Positions 9,843-19,303 of a stretch of 64,000 nt of DNA are shown here, piece after piece. Where the stretch lies: NCBI RefSeq assembly GCF_008801695.1, contig NZ_VZPF01000012.1, positions 1 to 64,000 of the forward strand. Reading direction: 5' to 3'. How positions within the stretch are numbered: position 1 is the stretch's first letter; each line of letters starts with the position of its first letter. The notes beneath the pieces are model-generated. The model worked only from the letters and a program-made list of their open reading frames with translations, had not been told where the DNA came from and did not search any database. This DNA comes from Pantoea stewartii subsp. stewartii. Lineage in GTDB: Bacteria > Pseudomonadota > Gammaproteobacteria > Enterobacterales > Enterobacteriaceae. The translations under genes were made by a program, and so were the position numbers.

Positions 9843-11296
9843 TTATCGTGCCGTAAGCGCTGCTTCCCTGACCAATCGCGGCGTCATGAAGATCACCAGC
9901 TCGCGTTTTTTATGTTCTTCAGCCTGCTGGCGGAATAATCCCCCCACGACAGGCAGACGGCCAAGTAACGGCACCTGCGTTTGTCCCTGAGTGCGCTGCT
10001 GATGGAAAATACCGCCCAGGGCCAGTGTTTGCCCGTCGTTAACCGTCACCTGCGTTTCCATTTCCTGCTTATCAATCGACAGCACCTGCGAGGCGCTGGT
10101 CTGAACCACGCGCCCCGGCACGTTCTGGCTGATACGTATTTTCAACTGAATGCGGCCATTGCCTAAAACGGTGGGCGTGACTTCCATGCCCAGCACCGCT
10201 TCTTTGAATTCGATACTGGTTGCGCCGCTGTTACCGGCTGAGACTTCATAAGGGATTTCGGTGCCCTGTTTAATCGACGCGGTTTGCTGATGCGACGTAA
10301 AAAGCCGTGGGCTGGCGATGATTTCAACCTGGTTTTCCTGCTCCAGCGCACTGAGCTCCAGATCCAGCACTCTGCCGCCTGTCCGCGACAACGTGACGCC
10401 CAGCGAAACAGCGGGCGAGCTCAACCCCAGGGGAATAGCCAGAAGCGGGTGATGTAAAGCCCGGCTGAGGCTTTCACTATCCTCAGACAGTCGCCAGTTG
10501 ACGCCCAGCTCATGCAGATTCTCTTCACTAATCGTCACGATATGGGCCGCCAGCTCAACCTGCTCCAGCGGCACATCCAGCGCCTGAATCCAGCGCTCCG
10601 TGTCTTGCAGCGCCGGTTCAGTGTCGCGCAGCAACAGGCTGTTGGTGCGCGTGTCCACAGAGGCGCTCCCGCGCGATGTCATAAGCGACTGGCGTTCCCC
10701 TTGCAGGCTGCGATGCACCTCACTGGCACTGGCATAGAGCAGGTTGATCCTGCGCTGCAGGCTTTGTTGAATAAATGGATTTTATGCTGTGGTACTATGA
10801 AAACGGTTGTTTCAGATAACATAAAATCAATGCATTACATGCTTGCGTATGACGGTGTTCTGTCTGGCATCAGCGTTTTCTACCAAAACAGTGCAGACAA
10901 AACAGAATGATTACCTATTATTCAACAAAGCCTGCGCTGCATTAAAGGACGCTGCTGACGCGCTTCCGCCTGTTGTACCTTTTCTGCTTCGCGCCGCTGC
11001 TGCTGCCAGCGCTCGGGATAAACCAGCAGAACGTTATCTTCTTCCAGCACAGTCAGTTGCGCCATCCGCGCGACCAGCGACAGCGCCTGTTGCCAGGAGA
11101 CGTTGTCCAGCCGCAGTGACAGCGTTCCGTTAACCTCAGGGGAGATCATCAGGTTGATCTGCTGGTAATCAGCCAGCGCCTGTAAAATGCGCTCAATCGG
11201 CGCATCATCAAACGCGAGGCTCAGGCCCTCATCAGGGCTGGCGTGAGCGGGGATCTGGCAAAACAGCAGGAGGGTCAGAATCGCTATCCTTATCAT
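9843..11296 (-). pseudogene. hofQ: hofQ secretin-like protein, disrupted by a MITE
   Basis: HofQ is an outer-membrane secretin homologue of PilQ/ComE, linked in E. coli to use of extracellular DNA. The 5' part starts at MIRIAILTLLLFCQIPAHAS (signal peptide) and runs through an N-terminal secretin domain to about codon 118, where a 173-bp element at 10760-10932 interrupts it. The 3' part carries the secretin core, including VEIIASPRLFTSHQQTASI, GTEIPYEVSAG and LALGGIFHQQ. Removing the element plus one 9-bp target copy restores one frame of 424 codons, close to E. coli HofQ (412 residues). The first open frame ends four codons beyond the junction, so only a truncated N-terminal fragment could be made. 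Confidence 0.93.
10760..10932. mobile_element. 173-bp MITE with IS903/IS5-type ends (copy 1)
   Basis: The element begins GGCTTTGTTGAATAA and ends with its inverted complement TTATTCAACAAAGCC, the terminus typical of IS903-group IS5-family elements. It is flanked by a perfect 9-bp direct repeat, TGCGCTGCA at 10751-10759 and 10933-10941, the duplication length expected for IS903. It has no transposase, so it must have been moved by an enzyme encoded elsewhere. An internal 9-bp inverted repeat, GATTTTATG at 10778-10786 and CATAAAATC at 10820-10828, suggests internal structure. Base for base it equals the copy in gntU, so both insertions are probably recent. Confidence 0.95.
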
Positions 11297-11627
11297 GCAG
11301 GCGTCCTTTGAGATGAAACGTGAAACGTTGGGCCGGGCAACTGCCCAGAATAAATAGCTGAAGCGAACGGGAAGTAAACCGGAGGGTTTGCCAGGGGAAC
11401 AACGGAAAAGGCTGGTCGCTCAGGACGTGAACAGATTTGCCCTGTGGCGTCAGTAGCCAGCCCTGAAACCGGGGAGCACGACCAATGATGCCCTGCAAAC
11501 GCCATTCGCTGAGAGGTTCAACCTCCGCCAGGCAGGCCGCGCCAGGAAGGGGACGAAACGGATCGCGTGCCTGCGCAACGCCAGCGCCACAGCTGAGTAA
11601 CAGCAGAACAACACTAATGGGTTTCAT
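11232..11627 (-). CDS. hofP: HofP, pilus-assembly-type accessory protein
   Basis: A 131-residue protein with a signal peptide (MKPISVVLLLLSCGAGVAQA) followed by RDPFRPLPGAACLAEVEPLS and SEWRLQGIIGRA. This is the arrangement of PilP-like HofP proteins, which link the inner-membrane part of the machine to the secretin. It overlaps the start of hofQ by 65 bases and the end of hofO by 14. It is still open, but both neighbours hofO and hofQ are broken, so any complex it served is probably lost. Overall similarity to E. coli HofP is low and rests on position plus the RDPF...SQWR-type motifs. Confidence 0.8.
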   Translation of the reverse strand: MKPISVVLLLLSCGAGVAQARDPFRPLPGAACLAEVEPLSEWRLQGIIGRAPRFQGWLLTPQGKSVHVLSDQPFPLFPWQTLRFTSRSLQLFILGSCPAQRFTFHLKGRLHDKDSDSDPPAVLPDPRSRQP

Positions 11628-12102
11628 CAGCGTCCAGCCAGAGTTGCGCCACCAGATAGTCAGAATGAGCGGTTAACTGAAAGCGATCAGGAAACGCCGT
11701 TGCAGACGTTGAAAGCGCAGAAAACAACGGCGGAAACTGGGCCCATTGCAGATGGAAAGTGAGGGCTCGAGGCTGTTCATCGGGCAGCCACTGCTCAAGC
11801 GCTGCACCCCGCTCTGCGATGATCGCCTCCAGCGTCGATGACGCGGCTGACTTTTCCATCTGAATCTGCTGAAGTTGTGCCTGTAAAACAGCAAGGGCGG
11901 GATAGTGAGCCAACTGTCGCTGCAGCTGTTGCAGGCGCACCTGCTGCTGCACGCATTGATGCCTGGCATCAGCCAGCACCCGTTTTTGCGGCTGTAGCAC
12001 GGTCCACTAGGCCACACACAGCAGGCAGACCGCGCCCGCCAACAGGCAGCCATAACGCAGCGGTGGAGCTAACCGCATCCAGTGCCCGGTAAGGCTACTC
12101 AC
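11614..12102 (-). pseudogene. hofO: hofO (PilO-like), interrupted by an amber codon in its membrane span
   Basis: The frame can be read from a GTG at 12102, overlapping the hofN stop, through a membrane segment (YGCLLAGAVCLLCVA), then an in-frame TAG at 12009-12007 (codon 32 from that GTG), then WTVLQPQKRVLADA and a coiled-coil-like stretch (ARHQCVQQQVRLQQLQRQLA). This is the layout of HofO/PilO inner-membrane proteins. The amber codon lies inside the hydrophobic span, so no anchored protein can be made. Restart at a downstream GTG or CTG would give only the soluble part. The original residue cannot be told; tryptophan or glutamine would each need one base change. Confidence 0.85.
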
Positions 12103-12637
12103 TAGTCGCCTCCTTAAGGCGAATATGCAAGACGAAGCGATACTCCCCATCAGGCTGGCGTTGCACATTGCCTTGTTTGATTTGTGAAAACAGCGCCACA
12201 TCGCTTAAGCGCTGACGAAAGGCGCGAATCTCCTGCATATGCTGCGCTTTGCCCTCCAGTTGTAACGACGTTTCCCGTTTATCCAGTCGCGTTAACCACA
12301 GCCCGTCGGGCAGCAAAGCAGGCAACGCAAGCCAGAGTTGCTGCCAGACGTGAAACTGCCTGCTCTGCTGGTGCAGCCAGTGGCGGCGCTGCTGCGCCTC
12401 ATCCAGTTGTTTCAGCAGTCGCTGTTGCTGCACCACCTGCTGTTCAGCGGCCTTAAGGGCATGACTGAGGCCGACATGCTGACGCTGAACCCGTCTGAGC
12501 GCCTTATGGTTCCGCCAGCACTGTCCTGCCACCAGCAGCACGACCAGTCCTGACGTGACAGCCAGCATACGTAAGCTCTGACGCCGTTGACGCTGCCAGC
12601 GCCAGTGCCGCCAGGGAAGAAGGTTCACAGCGACCAT
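12095..12637 (-). CDS. hofN: HofN (PilN-like) inner-membrane protein
   Basis: A 180-residue protein beginning MVAVNLLPWRHWRWQRQRRQ, the NxLPWR start typical of PilN/HofN, which interacts with the PilM/HofM ATPase-fold protein. One membrane span follows (LAVTSGLVVLLVAGQCW), then a glutamine-rich coiled-coil region and a C-terminal domain. Its ATG shares one base with the hofM stop codon (TGATG), indicating coupled translation. The frame is intact, but the locus around it is degenerating. Confidence 0.85.
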   Translation of the reverse strand: MVAVNLLPWRHWRWQRQRRQSLRMLAVTSGLVVLLVAGQCWRNHKALRRVQRQHVGLSHALKAAEQQVVQQQRLLKQLDEAQQRRHWLHQQSRQFHVWQQLWLALPALLPDGLWLTRLDKRETSLQLEGKAQHMQEIRAFRQRLSDVALFSQIKQGNVQRQPDGEYRFVLHIRLKEATSE

Positions 12638-13443
12638 CAGCAATCCTCTTTCCGCAACGCCAGCCCGGCGGCCAGGACGAAGGCCCCCGGATGCGCGGGC
12701 AAAGGTGGCTGCTGATAGCGAAATGTTTGCAGGGGAGAGAACGGCAACGTGCCAGCCGGCGGCAATGCGTTATCGGCATCACAATAATAAAGCGACGTCG
12801 CGTGGGGAAAAGCCTGCTCACGTAGCGCGTCAAAACCGCCCTCTCCGGCAAAAAGTGCGGCGTTGACGCCATCGCTCCACAGGTAACGTGCATCCTGGCG
12901 TAAAACCACTACACTTCCCGCAGCCAGTTGTGCCTGTTCTATGACGATGTTGAGTGCGTTCATCGCCAGTTCAAACACAGAGCATTTAAGGCCGGCCTGC
13001 TCCAGCGGTGTCCGCCACTGCGTAACGACATCCCGCCGTGCAGCCGTGACGCTTAGCCGTTCCAGGGTGGGATCGACACGGTAATCCAGGGCCAGTTCAC
13101 TGGCGTCCACCGGGAAAAGGCGCTGAGCGGATGCCCGGACAAAGCGGCCCAGTGCGGGTTCTTTTAAGGGCGGATCAGGCAGAGAAAGCGGTTGCTGTAG
13201 TGCCAGGTGCGCGGGAAGACAGACCCGTAACGTATAGCGCCGTGGTAACAACTTACGCCACTGGCTTAATACAGACAGCAATGCAGGGGAAGATTGCAGC
13301 ACACCGTTTCTTAACGTATCTTGCGGCAGCCGTTGCTGCCACCAGTGGCATAATTGCCAACCCCGGCGACGACGCAGGATGGCAAGGGCACAGCACTGCC
13401 GGTTCTGAATATCCAGTCCAATTTGCCAGGTGTGAAAAGCCAT
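12637..13443 (-). CDS. hofM: HofM (PilM-like) protein
   Basis: A 268-residue protein starting MAFHTWQIGLDIQNRQCCAL, matching the MAFKIWQIGL start of E. coli HofM (259 residues). It belongs to the PilM family of actin-like-fold proteins that dock PilN at the inner membrane. The chosen ATG follows an AGGAGAT ribosome site; an upstream in-frame ATG would add twelve unsupported residues. It is first in the leftward hofMNOPQ series and divergent from mrcA, as in E. coli. Confidence 0.88.
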   Translation of the reverse strand: MAFHTWQIGLDIQNRQCCALAILRRRRGWQLCHWWQQRLPQDTLRNGVLQSSPALLSVLSQWRKLLPRRYTLRVCLPAHLALQQPLSLPDPPLKEPALGRFVRASAQRLFPVDASELALDYRVDPTLERLSVTAARRDVVTQWRTPLEQAGLKCSVFELAMNALNIVIEQAQLAAGSVVVLRQDARYLWSDGVNAALFAGEGGFDALREQAFPHATSLYYCDADNALPPAGTLPFSPLQTFRYQQPPLPAHPGAFVLAAGLALRKEDC

Positions 13444-13559
13444 GCGCGCGATCTCCTTATCGTCCGGAAAAATGGACATATCAAAGCGTCTGGCTTGCCT
13501 TTATACTACTGCGCGGTTGCTTATAAACTGCCCAAACGACAACAGATGGGAAATCTCAG

Positions 13560-16112
13560 GTGAAGTTCGTAAAGTATTTATTAATCCTTGCAGTGTGTTG
13601 CATCTTGCTGGGAGCTGGCTCGATTTATGGTTTGTACAAATATATAGAGCCCCAGTTACCCGACGTTAACACACTGAAAGATGTGCGTTTTCAAACCCCT
13701 ATGCAGGTTTACAGCGCCGACGGCGATCTTATCGCCCAGTATGGTGAAATGCGCCGTATTCCGCTCAGCCTGCAGCAGGTTCCACCTGACATGGTCCATG
13801 CGTTTATTGCGACGGAAGACAGCCGCTTCTATGAGCATCACGGTGTGGATCCCATCGGGATTTTCCGTGCCGCCAGCGTTGCCCTGGTTTCAGGCCATGC
13901 GTCCCAGGGGGCCAGTACCATCACACAGCAACTGGCGCGTAACTTTTTCCTCAGTCCGGAACGCTCCCTGATGCGTAAGGTAAAGGAAGCCTTTCTGGCG
14001 ATTCGCATTGAGCAGCTGCTGAATAAAGACGAAATTCTTGAGCTTTACCTGAATAAAATCTATCTCGGCTACCGGGCTTATGGCGTTGGCGCAGCCTCGC
14101 AGGTGTATTTTGGCAAACCCGTTGGCGAGCTGTCGTTGAGTGAAATGGCGACCATCGCCGGGCTGCCGAAAGCCCCGTCAACCTTTAACCCGCTGTATTC
14201 CCACAGTCGTGCTGTCGCCCGGCGCAATGTGGTGCTGGCTCGTATGCTGGACCAGAAATACATCACCCAGCAGCAATATAATGAAGCACGTAATGCGCCG
14301 CTGGTCGCCAGCTATCATGGCCCGAAAATCGTCTTCTCCGCGCCCTATCTGACCGAGATGGTGCGCCAGGAAATGGTGAAACGCTATGGCGATAATGCGT
14401 ATACCGATGGTTACAAGGTTTACACCACCGTGACGCGCCGTCTGCAGGAATCCGCGCAGGAAGCCGTGCAGAACAACGTCATCGCCTACGATATGCGTCA
14501 CGGCTATCGTGGCCCTACCAGCGTGCTGTGGAAAGTCGGCGAGCCAGCCTGGGGGCAAACGCAGATTGTTAAAGCATTAAAAAATCTGCCTCTGTACGGG
14601 CCGCTTCATCCGGCCGTCGTAACGCATGTCCAGAGTGACGAAGCCACCGTCATGATGAAGGATGGCAGCAATGTGTCACTGACGATGGCGGGCGTGCGCT
14701 GGGCGCGTGCCTTTAAATCGGACACAGTACAGGGACCGACACCAAAAAGCATTGCACAGGTGCTTCAGCCGGGCCAGCAGATCTGGGTACGCCAGGTCGG
14801 CGATACATGGTGGCTGGGCCAGGTACCGGATGTGAACTCGGCCCTGGTTTCACTGGACCCTAACAACGGCGCGGTTCGCGCACTGGTCGGGGGCTTTGAC
14901 TTTAACCAGAGCATGTTTAACCGCGCGACTCAGGCGCTGCGCCAGGTGGGTTCAAACATCAAGCCGTTCCTGTATACCGCGGCGATGGATCGCGGGTTAA
15001 CGCTGGCCTCCATTCTGAACGACGTACCGATTTCTCGCTGGGATGCCGGTGCCGGTGCGGACTGGCGTCCAAAGAACTCTCCGCCCACTTACGATGGTCC
15101 GATTCGTCTGCGTCAGGGGCTGGGGCAGTCTAAAAACGTTGTCATGGTTCGTGCCATGCGTGCAATGGGCGTGGATTACGCCGCAGAGTATCTCCAGCGT
15201 TTTGGCTTCCCGGCACAGAATATTGTGCATACCGAATCGCTGGCCCTGGGTGCCGCGTCGTTCACACCGCTGCAGGTCGTGCGGGGCTATTCGGTCATGG
15301 CTAACGGCGGCTTCCTGATCGATCCTTATTTCATCAGTAAGATCGAAAATGAACAGGGACAGACCGTTTTCGAAGAGAAACCCAGAATTGCCTGTCCGCA
15401 GTGCAACTTACCGGTGATCTACGGTGAAACCAAAAAAGCGCTGGCGCTGAATGCGGAAAGCGTTGAGAACGTTGCCCCGTCCGCCCCACAGCAAAATCAA
15501 GCCGTGCCGCAGCCTGAGCTGGAGCAAGTGCCCGCCCAGCCTCAGCAGGGTGGCGATCAGCAGTATGCGCCGCACGTGATTAACACACCGCTGTCCTTCC
15601 TGATCAAAAGCGCACTGAACAGTAATATTTTTGGTGAGCCAGGCTGGATGGGCACCGGCTGGCGTGCCGGACGCGACCTGAAACGTAATGATATCGGCGG
15701 GAAAACAGGGACGACTAACAGCTCCAAAGATTCCTGGTTCTCGGGTTACGGCCCGGGCGTGGTGACCTCGGTGTGGATCGGCTTCGATGATGCGCGTCGC
15801 GATCTGGGTCGCAGTACGCTTTCTGGTGCCATTCCCGATCAGATTTCGGGCTATGAAGGCGGGGCGAAGAGTGCACAGCCTGCATGGGATGACTTTATGA
15901 AAGTGGCCCTTGAAGGTGTACCTGTTCAGCCGTTAACGCCGCCTGAGGGCATTGTTACCGTGACCATTGACCGCAGTACGGGCAAGCTGGCCAATGGCGG
16001 AGGAAACACACGTCAGGAGTACTTTATCAACGGAACACAGCCAACTGAATATTCGGTTCATGATGCAGGTACGACCATTATGGACAATGGCGAAAGTCAC
16101 GAACTGTTCTGA
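13560..16112 (+). CDS. mrcA: Penicillin-binding protein 1A
   Basis: An 850-residue bifunctional peptidoglycan synthase, the same length as E. coli PBP1A. One N-terminal membrane span is followed by the GT51 glycosyltransferase domain with ATEDSRFYEHHGVDPIG (catalytic Glu), GASTITQQLARNFFL and RKVKEAFLAIRIEQLL. The transpeptidase domain has the SxxK motif in GSNIKPFLYTAAMDRG, the SxN motif in QSKNVVM and KTGTT near residue 716. It is divergent from hofM and convergent with nudE. All catalytic motifs are intact. Confidence 0.97.
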   Translation: MKFVKYLLILAVCCILLGAGSIYGLYKYIEPQLPDVNTLKDVRFQTPMQVYSADGDLIAQYGEMRRIPLSLQQVPPDMVHAFIATEDSRFYEHHGVDPIGIFRAASVALVSGHASQGASTITQQLARNFFLSPERSLMRKVKEAFLAIRIEQLLNKDEILELYLNKIYLGYRAYGVGAASQVYFGKPVGELSLSEMATIAGLPKAPSTFNPLYSHSRAVARRNVVLARMLDQKYITQQQYNEARNAPLVASYHGPKIVFSAPYLTEMVRQEMVKRYGDNAYTDGYKVYTTVTRRLQESAQEAVQNNVIAYDMRHGYRGPTSVLWKVGEPAWGQTQIVKALKNLPLYGPLHPAVVTHVQSDEATVMMKDGSNVSLTMAGVRWARAFKSDTVQGPTPKSIAQVLQPGQQIWVRQVGDTWWLGQVPDVNSALVSLDPNNGAVRALVGGFDFNQSMFNRATQALRQVGSNIKPFLYTAAMDRGLTLASILNDVPISRWDAGAGADWRPKNSPPTYDGPIRLRQGLGQSKNVVMVRAMRAMGVDYAAEYLQRFGFPAQNIVHTESLALGAASFTPLQVVRGYSVMANGGFLIDPYFISKIENEQGQTVFEEKPRIACPQCNLPVIYGETKKALALNAESVENVAPSAPQQNQAVPQPELEQVPAQPQQGGDQQYAPHVINTPLSFLIKSALNSNIFGEPGWMGTGWRAGRDLKRNDIGGKTGTTNSSKDSWFSGYGPGVVTSVWIGFDDARRDLGRSTLSGAIPDQISGYEGGAKSAQPAWDDFMKVALEGVPVQPLTPPEGIVTVTIDRSTGKLANGGGNTRQEYFINGTQPTEYSVHDAGTTIMDNGESHELF

Positions 16113-16119
16113 TAAACGT

Positions 16120-16142
16120 GAGAGGCGGCCTGGCCGCCTCTC
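16120..16142. terminator. Strong hairpin between mrcA and nudE
   Basis: GAGAGGCGGCC at 16120-16130 pairs perfectly with GGCCGCCTCTC at 16132-16142. It lies between two convergent genes. No long T run follows, so termination strength is uncertain. Confidence 0.6.
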
Positions 16143-16174
16143 CGCTTTATACCGCCCGGAAATCTGGTGCTCAA

Positions 16175-16741
16175 TCAGTAATGCAGACGGCCCTGCTTCA
16201 CCAGCCACTCACGCACCATAAACAACGCACTGACGTTGCGCGCTTCGCGGAAATCAGGCTCCTGCAGTAACGCCAGCATGTTGCTTAACGGCCAACGGTG
16301 GACCACCAGCGGCTCAGGCTCATCCCCTTCCAGCTTCTCCTGGTAAAGCCCTTCTGCAACCACGATGTTCATCTTGCTGGAAAAATAGGACGGTGCCATC
16401 GTCAGTTTACCCAGCAAAGTTAACTGGCCAGCCCCGAATCCCGCTTCCTCTTTCAGTTCACGGTCGGCCGCCTGATTAACCGTTTCACCCGGATCGATTA
16501 AGCCTTTTGGAAAGCCCAGTTCATAGCTTTCCAGGCCCACGGCATACTCTTCGATCAGAATCAGATGATCATCAATGATGGGCACAATCATGACTGCCTC
16601 GCGTTCCGACGGTTTCATGCGTTCATAAATGCGCCGGGCGCCATTGCTGAAGGCCAGGTCGACCGCTTCGACAGTAAACAACCGTGAACGTGCTACGGTT
16701 TCTACATTGAGGATGTCAGGTTTTTTTAACGACTTTTTCAT
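16175..16741 (-). CDS. nudE: ADP compounds hydrolase NudE (Nudix)
   Basis: A 188-residue Nudix hydrolase that cleaves ADP-ribose, Ap3A and NADH in E. coli. The Nudix box is visible as GLIDPGETVNQAADRELKEE followed by AGF, with the REXXEE core complete. Length and N-terminus (MKKSLKKPDILNVETVARSR) match E. coli NudE (186 residues). It is convergent with mrcA, as in E. coli. Confidence 0.93.
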   Translation of the reverse strand: MKKSLKKPDILNVETVARSRLFTVEAVDLAFSNGARRIYERMKPSEREAVMIVPIIDDHLILIEEYAVGLESYELGFPKGLIDPGETVNQAADRELKEEAGFGAGQLTLLGKLTMAPSYFSSKMNIVVAEGLYQEKLEGDEPEPLVVHRWPLSNMLALLQEPDFREARNVSALFMVREWLVKQGRLHY

Positions 16742-17128
16742 ATCAGCCTCAAACTTGCTGCGCCAGCACTCCGTAGCGAATTAGCATACCTAACCGTGGA
16801 GCATTGTGCGACTCAATGACGTCATCCGGTTACGCAGCCCACGTTTTCTCTATGCAATAACGGCTCTATTTCGGGCGCAAAAAATTTGCGTTAGTCAATA
16901 TCTGCCTTCAAAATTCAGACAATGCCGATACAATACTATGTGCATGATAGTTACTATTCTGGCACTGTGTGCTGTAATAACGCCTAATCAAATGATTTAC
17001 AGTACAATTTTGTTTGTTGTTAAACTTGTCAGAGTTGTTTAACCTCCCATCAATCGCCTGAAATCAGGGGCGCGTCTGGGGACGTAAGTCTAAAGTGAAG
17101 GCAGTATTTTGGCTGAATTGAGCAAAGC
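16742..17128. other. Intergenic region between nudE and igaA
   Basis: About 390 bases between the divergent starts of nudE and igaA, AT-rich towards igaA. It must contain both promoters. A 78-codon rightward open frame at 16806-17042 has no recognisable homology or ribosome site and I do not count it as a gene. Confidence 0.45.
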
Positions 17129-19264
17129 ATGAGCACAATAATTATTATATTGGCCTTAGTGCTAACCTGTTCAATTCTGGCAGGTATTGGATTTTGGTAC
17201 GCTATGCGGCGCAGGCCGCCGTTGGCGAAACCGTTGCCATTCATCAGCCCGCCCTGCCGTAAACTGACTGAAAGAGAGCGCAGAGCCGTAGAGCAGTATC
17301 TTGCCGCCCTGGAAAAACAACCCCGTATTCTCAGCCCTGGTGAATCCCGTCGTCGGCACGAAAAGCTGGTGCTGACCGCCCAGAGCAACAATGTTTATCC
17401 GGTTACCCGCGCGATTACCCGCTATGGGCTTTCCACCGACGATCCGCATAAGTGGCGCTACTATCTGGATGAAGTTGAAGTCCATTTGCCGCCGCTGTGG
17501 GAACAGTACATCACCGATGAAAATTACGTTGAGTTGATCCGTACGCAATCGATCCCACTCATCATTTCGTTAAACGGCCACTCGCTGGTGGATTACGCGA
17601 TTGATCAGCAGTCACTGCCTAATCTGATACGTCCGGCATCCACAAATGCCTCTATCCGTAAGGCCGAAAGCGAAAACGTTGAGTTAGTTCGGGTGCGCAA
17701 AGAAACCCTGGAAGAGTATCGACTGTCCCGCCCGGATGGCACGCGCGAGGCCGTTATCATCTCGTTTGCGTTGATGATGTTTTTTATTGGTTTGTTATTA
17801 CCCACAAGTCTGATGATCTGGCTGGTGGTGATTGCCAGCGCGATGGTCGTCGCAAGTCTGTGGTTAATGTACCGGATTCCCGGTGAAAATGATCTGCGTG
17901 AGATCCACTGCCTGCGCGGCGCGCCAAAACGCTGGGGCTTGTTTGGCGAGTCCAATCAAGAGCAGAGCAACATCACGCTGGGAATTATCGACCTGATTTA
18001 TCCTGCGCACTGGCAGCCTTACGTCGCACACGACCTGGGGCAGGTTACAGACGTCGAAATTTATCTTAACCGTCAGGTGGTGCGTCAGGGCCGTTTTCTT
18101 TCTTTGCAGGACGAGGTAAAAAACTTTCCGCTTCAGCGCTGGCGGAAAAATGTCGTTCTGGCCTGCGGTGCCTTTATTGTTCTGGCCTTCTTACTCACCT
18201 GGATACCGCTCAGTATGCCCATCAAGCTCAGCCTTGCATGGGTAAAAGGTACTGACAGCCTTGATGTCAGTAGCGTCAATCAACTGAGTCGTGAAGATTT
18301 GAAAGTGGGTGACAGCCTGAAGGTTACCGGGACCGGCATGTGTGCCGTGCCGGGCAATTATCAAAGCAATCGCACTTATATCTACATGCCGTTCGACTGC
18401 TCGCAGATCTACTGGAATAACGCTACGCCTCTGCCACTGCCTCACTCAGATATTATTGAGAAAGCCTCCGCGCTTCTGGAAACCACCACAAAACAGCTGC
18501 ATCCCGAAACCAATACGGACCCCAAACTGAATCCGCAGTTAGCGTCTGCGATTCAGAAATCAGGCATGATTTTGCTGGATGACTTTTCCGATCTGGTGTT
18601 GAAAACGCAGGCGCTGTGCAGCCAGGCACAGGACTGTGTTCGGCTTAAAAACGCGTTGGTGAATTTGGGCAATGCCAAAGACTGGGACACATTAGTCAGC
18701 CGCGCCGATTCCGGTCAACTTAACGGGATGAATGTCCTGCTGCGCCCTGTCAGCGCGGAAGCGCTGGAAAATCTGGTGCACACCGCGACGTCGACCTTCT
18801 TTTATCGTGAAACGCGTCGTGCCACAGAAAATCTCAACAGCCCACCGCCGGGCGGGTTTGTGATTGTCAGCGACGAAGGGCATCAGTTAGTCAACCAGCC
18901 TCAGCCCGCGGTTCCCTTGTTTGATCTGGATGCGGCCTCACAATGGCAGGAGCTGCAACGTCTGTCCTCACTGCTGTTGCACACGCCGTTCAGCGCGACG
19001 GGCATCATCACGAACATCTACACAGATGCCAACGGCACGCGCCATATCGCCCTGCATAATGAACCTGATGCGATGGCAAAATGGCGCTATCTCGGTGCCG
19101 CCTTGCTGTTAATCGTGCTTCTGGCCTGTGGCCTGACTAACGGCCTGCTGGCGCTGCGTCGTATGCATCTGAATCGTCAGCGTATGCTCGCGATTCAGCA
19201 ATACTACGACACGTGCTTTAACCCTTCCCTCAGCACTATACAGGGCGTGCGCTCCGTATTCTGA
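17129..19264 (+). CDS. igaA: Rcs phosphorelay repressor IgaA (YrfF)
   Basis: A 711-residue inner-membrane protein, identical in length to E. coli IgaA. It restrains the Rcs envelope-stress phosphorelay by contacting RcsD in the cytoplasm and RcsF in the periplasm, and is essential while Rcs is intact. Membrane segments are seen at residues 3-25, about 207-255 (a pair), about 340-360 and about 655-675. Conserved blocks include DDPHKWRYYLDEVEVHLPP, FDCSQIYWNNA, VRLKNALVNLGN and NVLLRPVSAEAL. Retention of the full frame implies Rcs is still functional. yrfG follows directly. Confidence 0.96.
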   Translation: MSTIIIILALVLTCSILAGIGFWYAMRRRPPLAKPLPFISPPCRKLTERERRAVEQYLAALEKQPRILSPGESRRRHEKLVLTAQSNNVYPVTRAITRYGLSTDDPHKWRYYLDEVEVHLPPLWEQYITDENYVELIRTQSIPLIISLNGHSLVDYAIDQQSLPNLIRPASTNASIRKAESENVELVRVRKETLEEYRLSRPDGTREAVIISFALMMFFIGLLLPTSLMIWLVVIASAMVVASLWLMYRIPGENDLREIHCLRGAPKRWGLFGESNQEQSNITLGIIDLIYPAHWQPYVAHDLGQVTDVEIYLNRQVVRQGRFLSLQDEVKNFPLQRWRKNVVLACGAFIVLAFLLTWIPLSMPIKLSLAWVKGTDSLDVSSVNQLSREDLKVGDSLKVTGTGMCAVPGNYQSNRTYIYMPFDCSQIYWNNATPLPLPHSDIIEKASALLETTTKQLHPETNTDPKLNPQLASAIQKSGMILLDDFSDLVLKTQALCSQAQDCVRLKNALVNLGNAKDWDTLVSRADSGQLNGMNVLLRPVSAEALENLVHTATSTFFYRETRRATENLNSPPPGGFVIVSDEGHQLVNQPQPAVPLFDLDAASQWQELQRLSSLLLHTPFSATGIITNIYTDANGTRHIALHNEPDAMAKWRYLGAALLLIVLLACGLTNGLLALRRMHLNRQRMLAIQQYYDTCFNPSLSTIQGVRSVF

Positions 19265-19303
19265 CCGGCCTGCAACTGTGCTACCCTGTTGCGCGAAAAG
19301 GCA

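Noticed and set aside
16806-17042. 78-codon frame in the nudE-igaA gap
   Set aside because: No recognisable domain, no convincing ribosome site, and AT-rich promoter-like composition; treated as intergenic.
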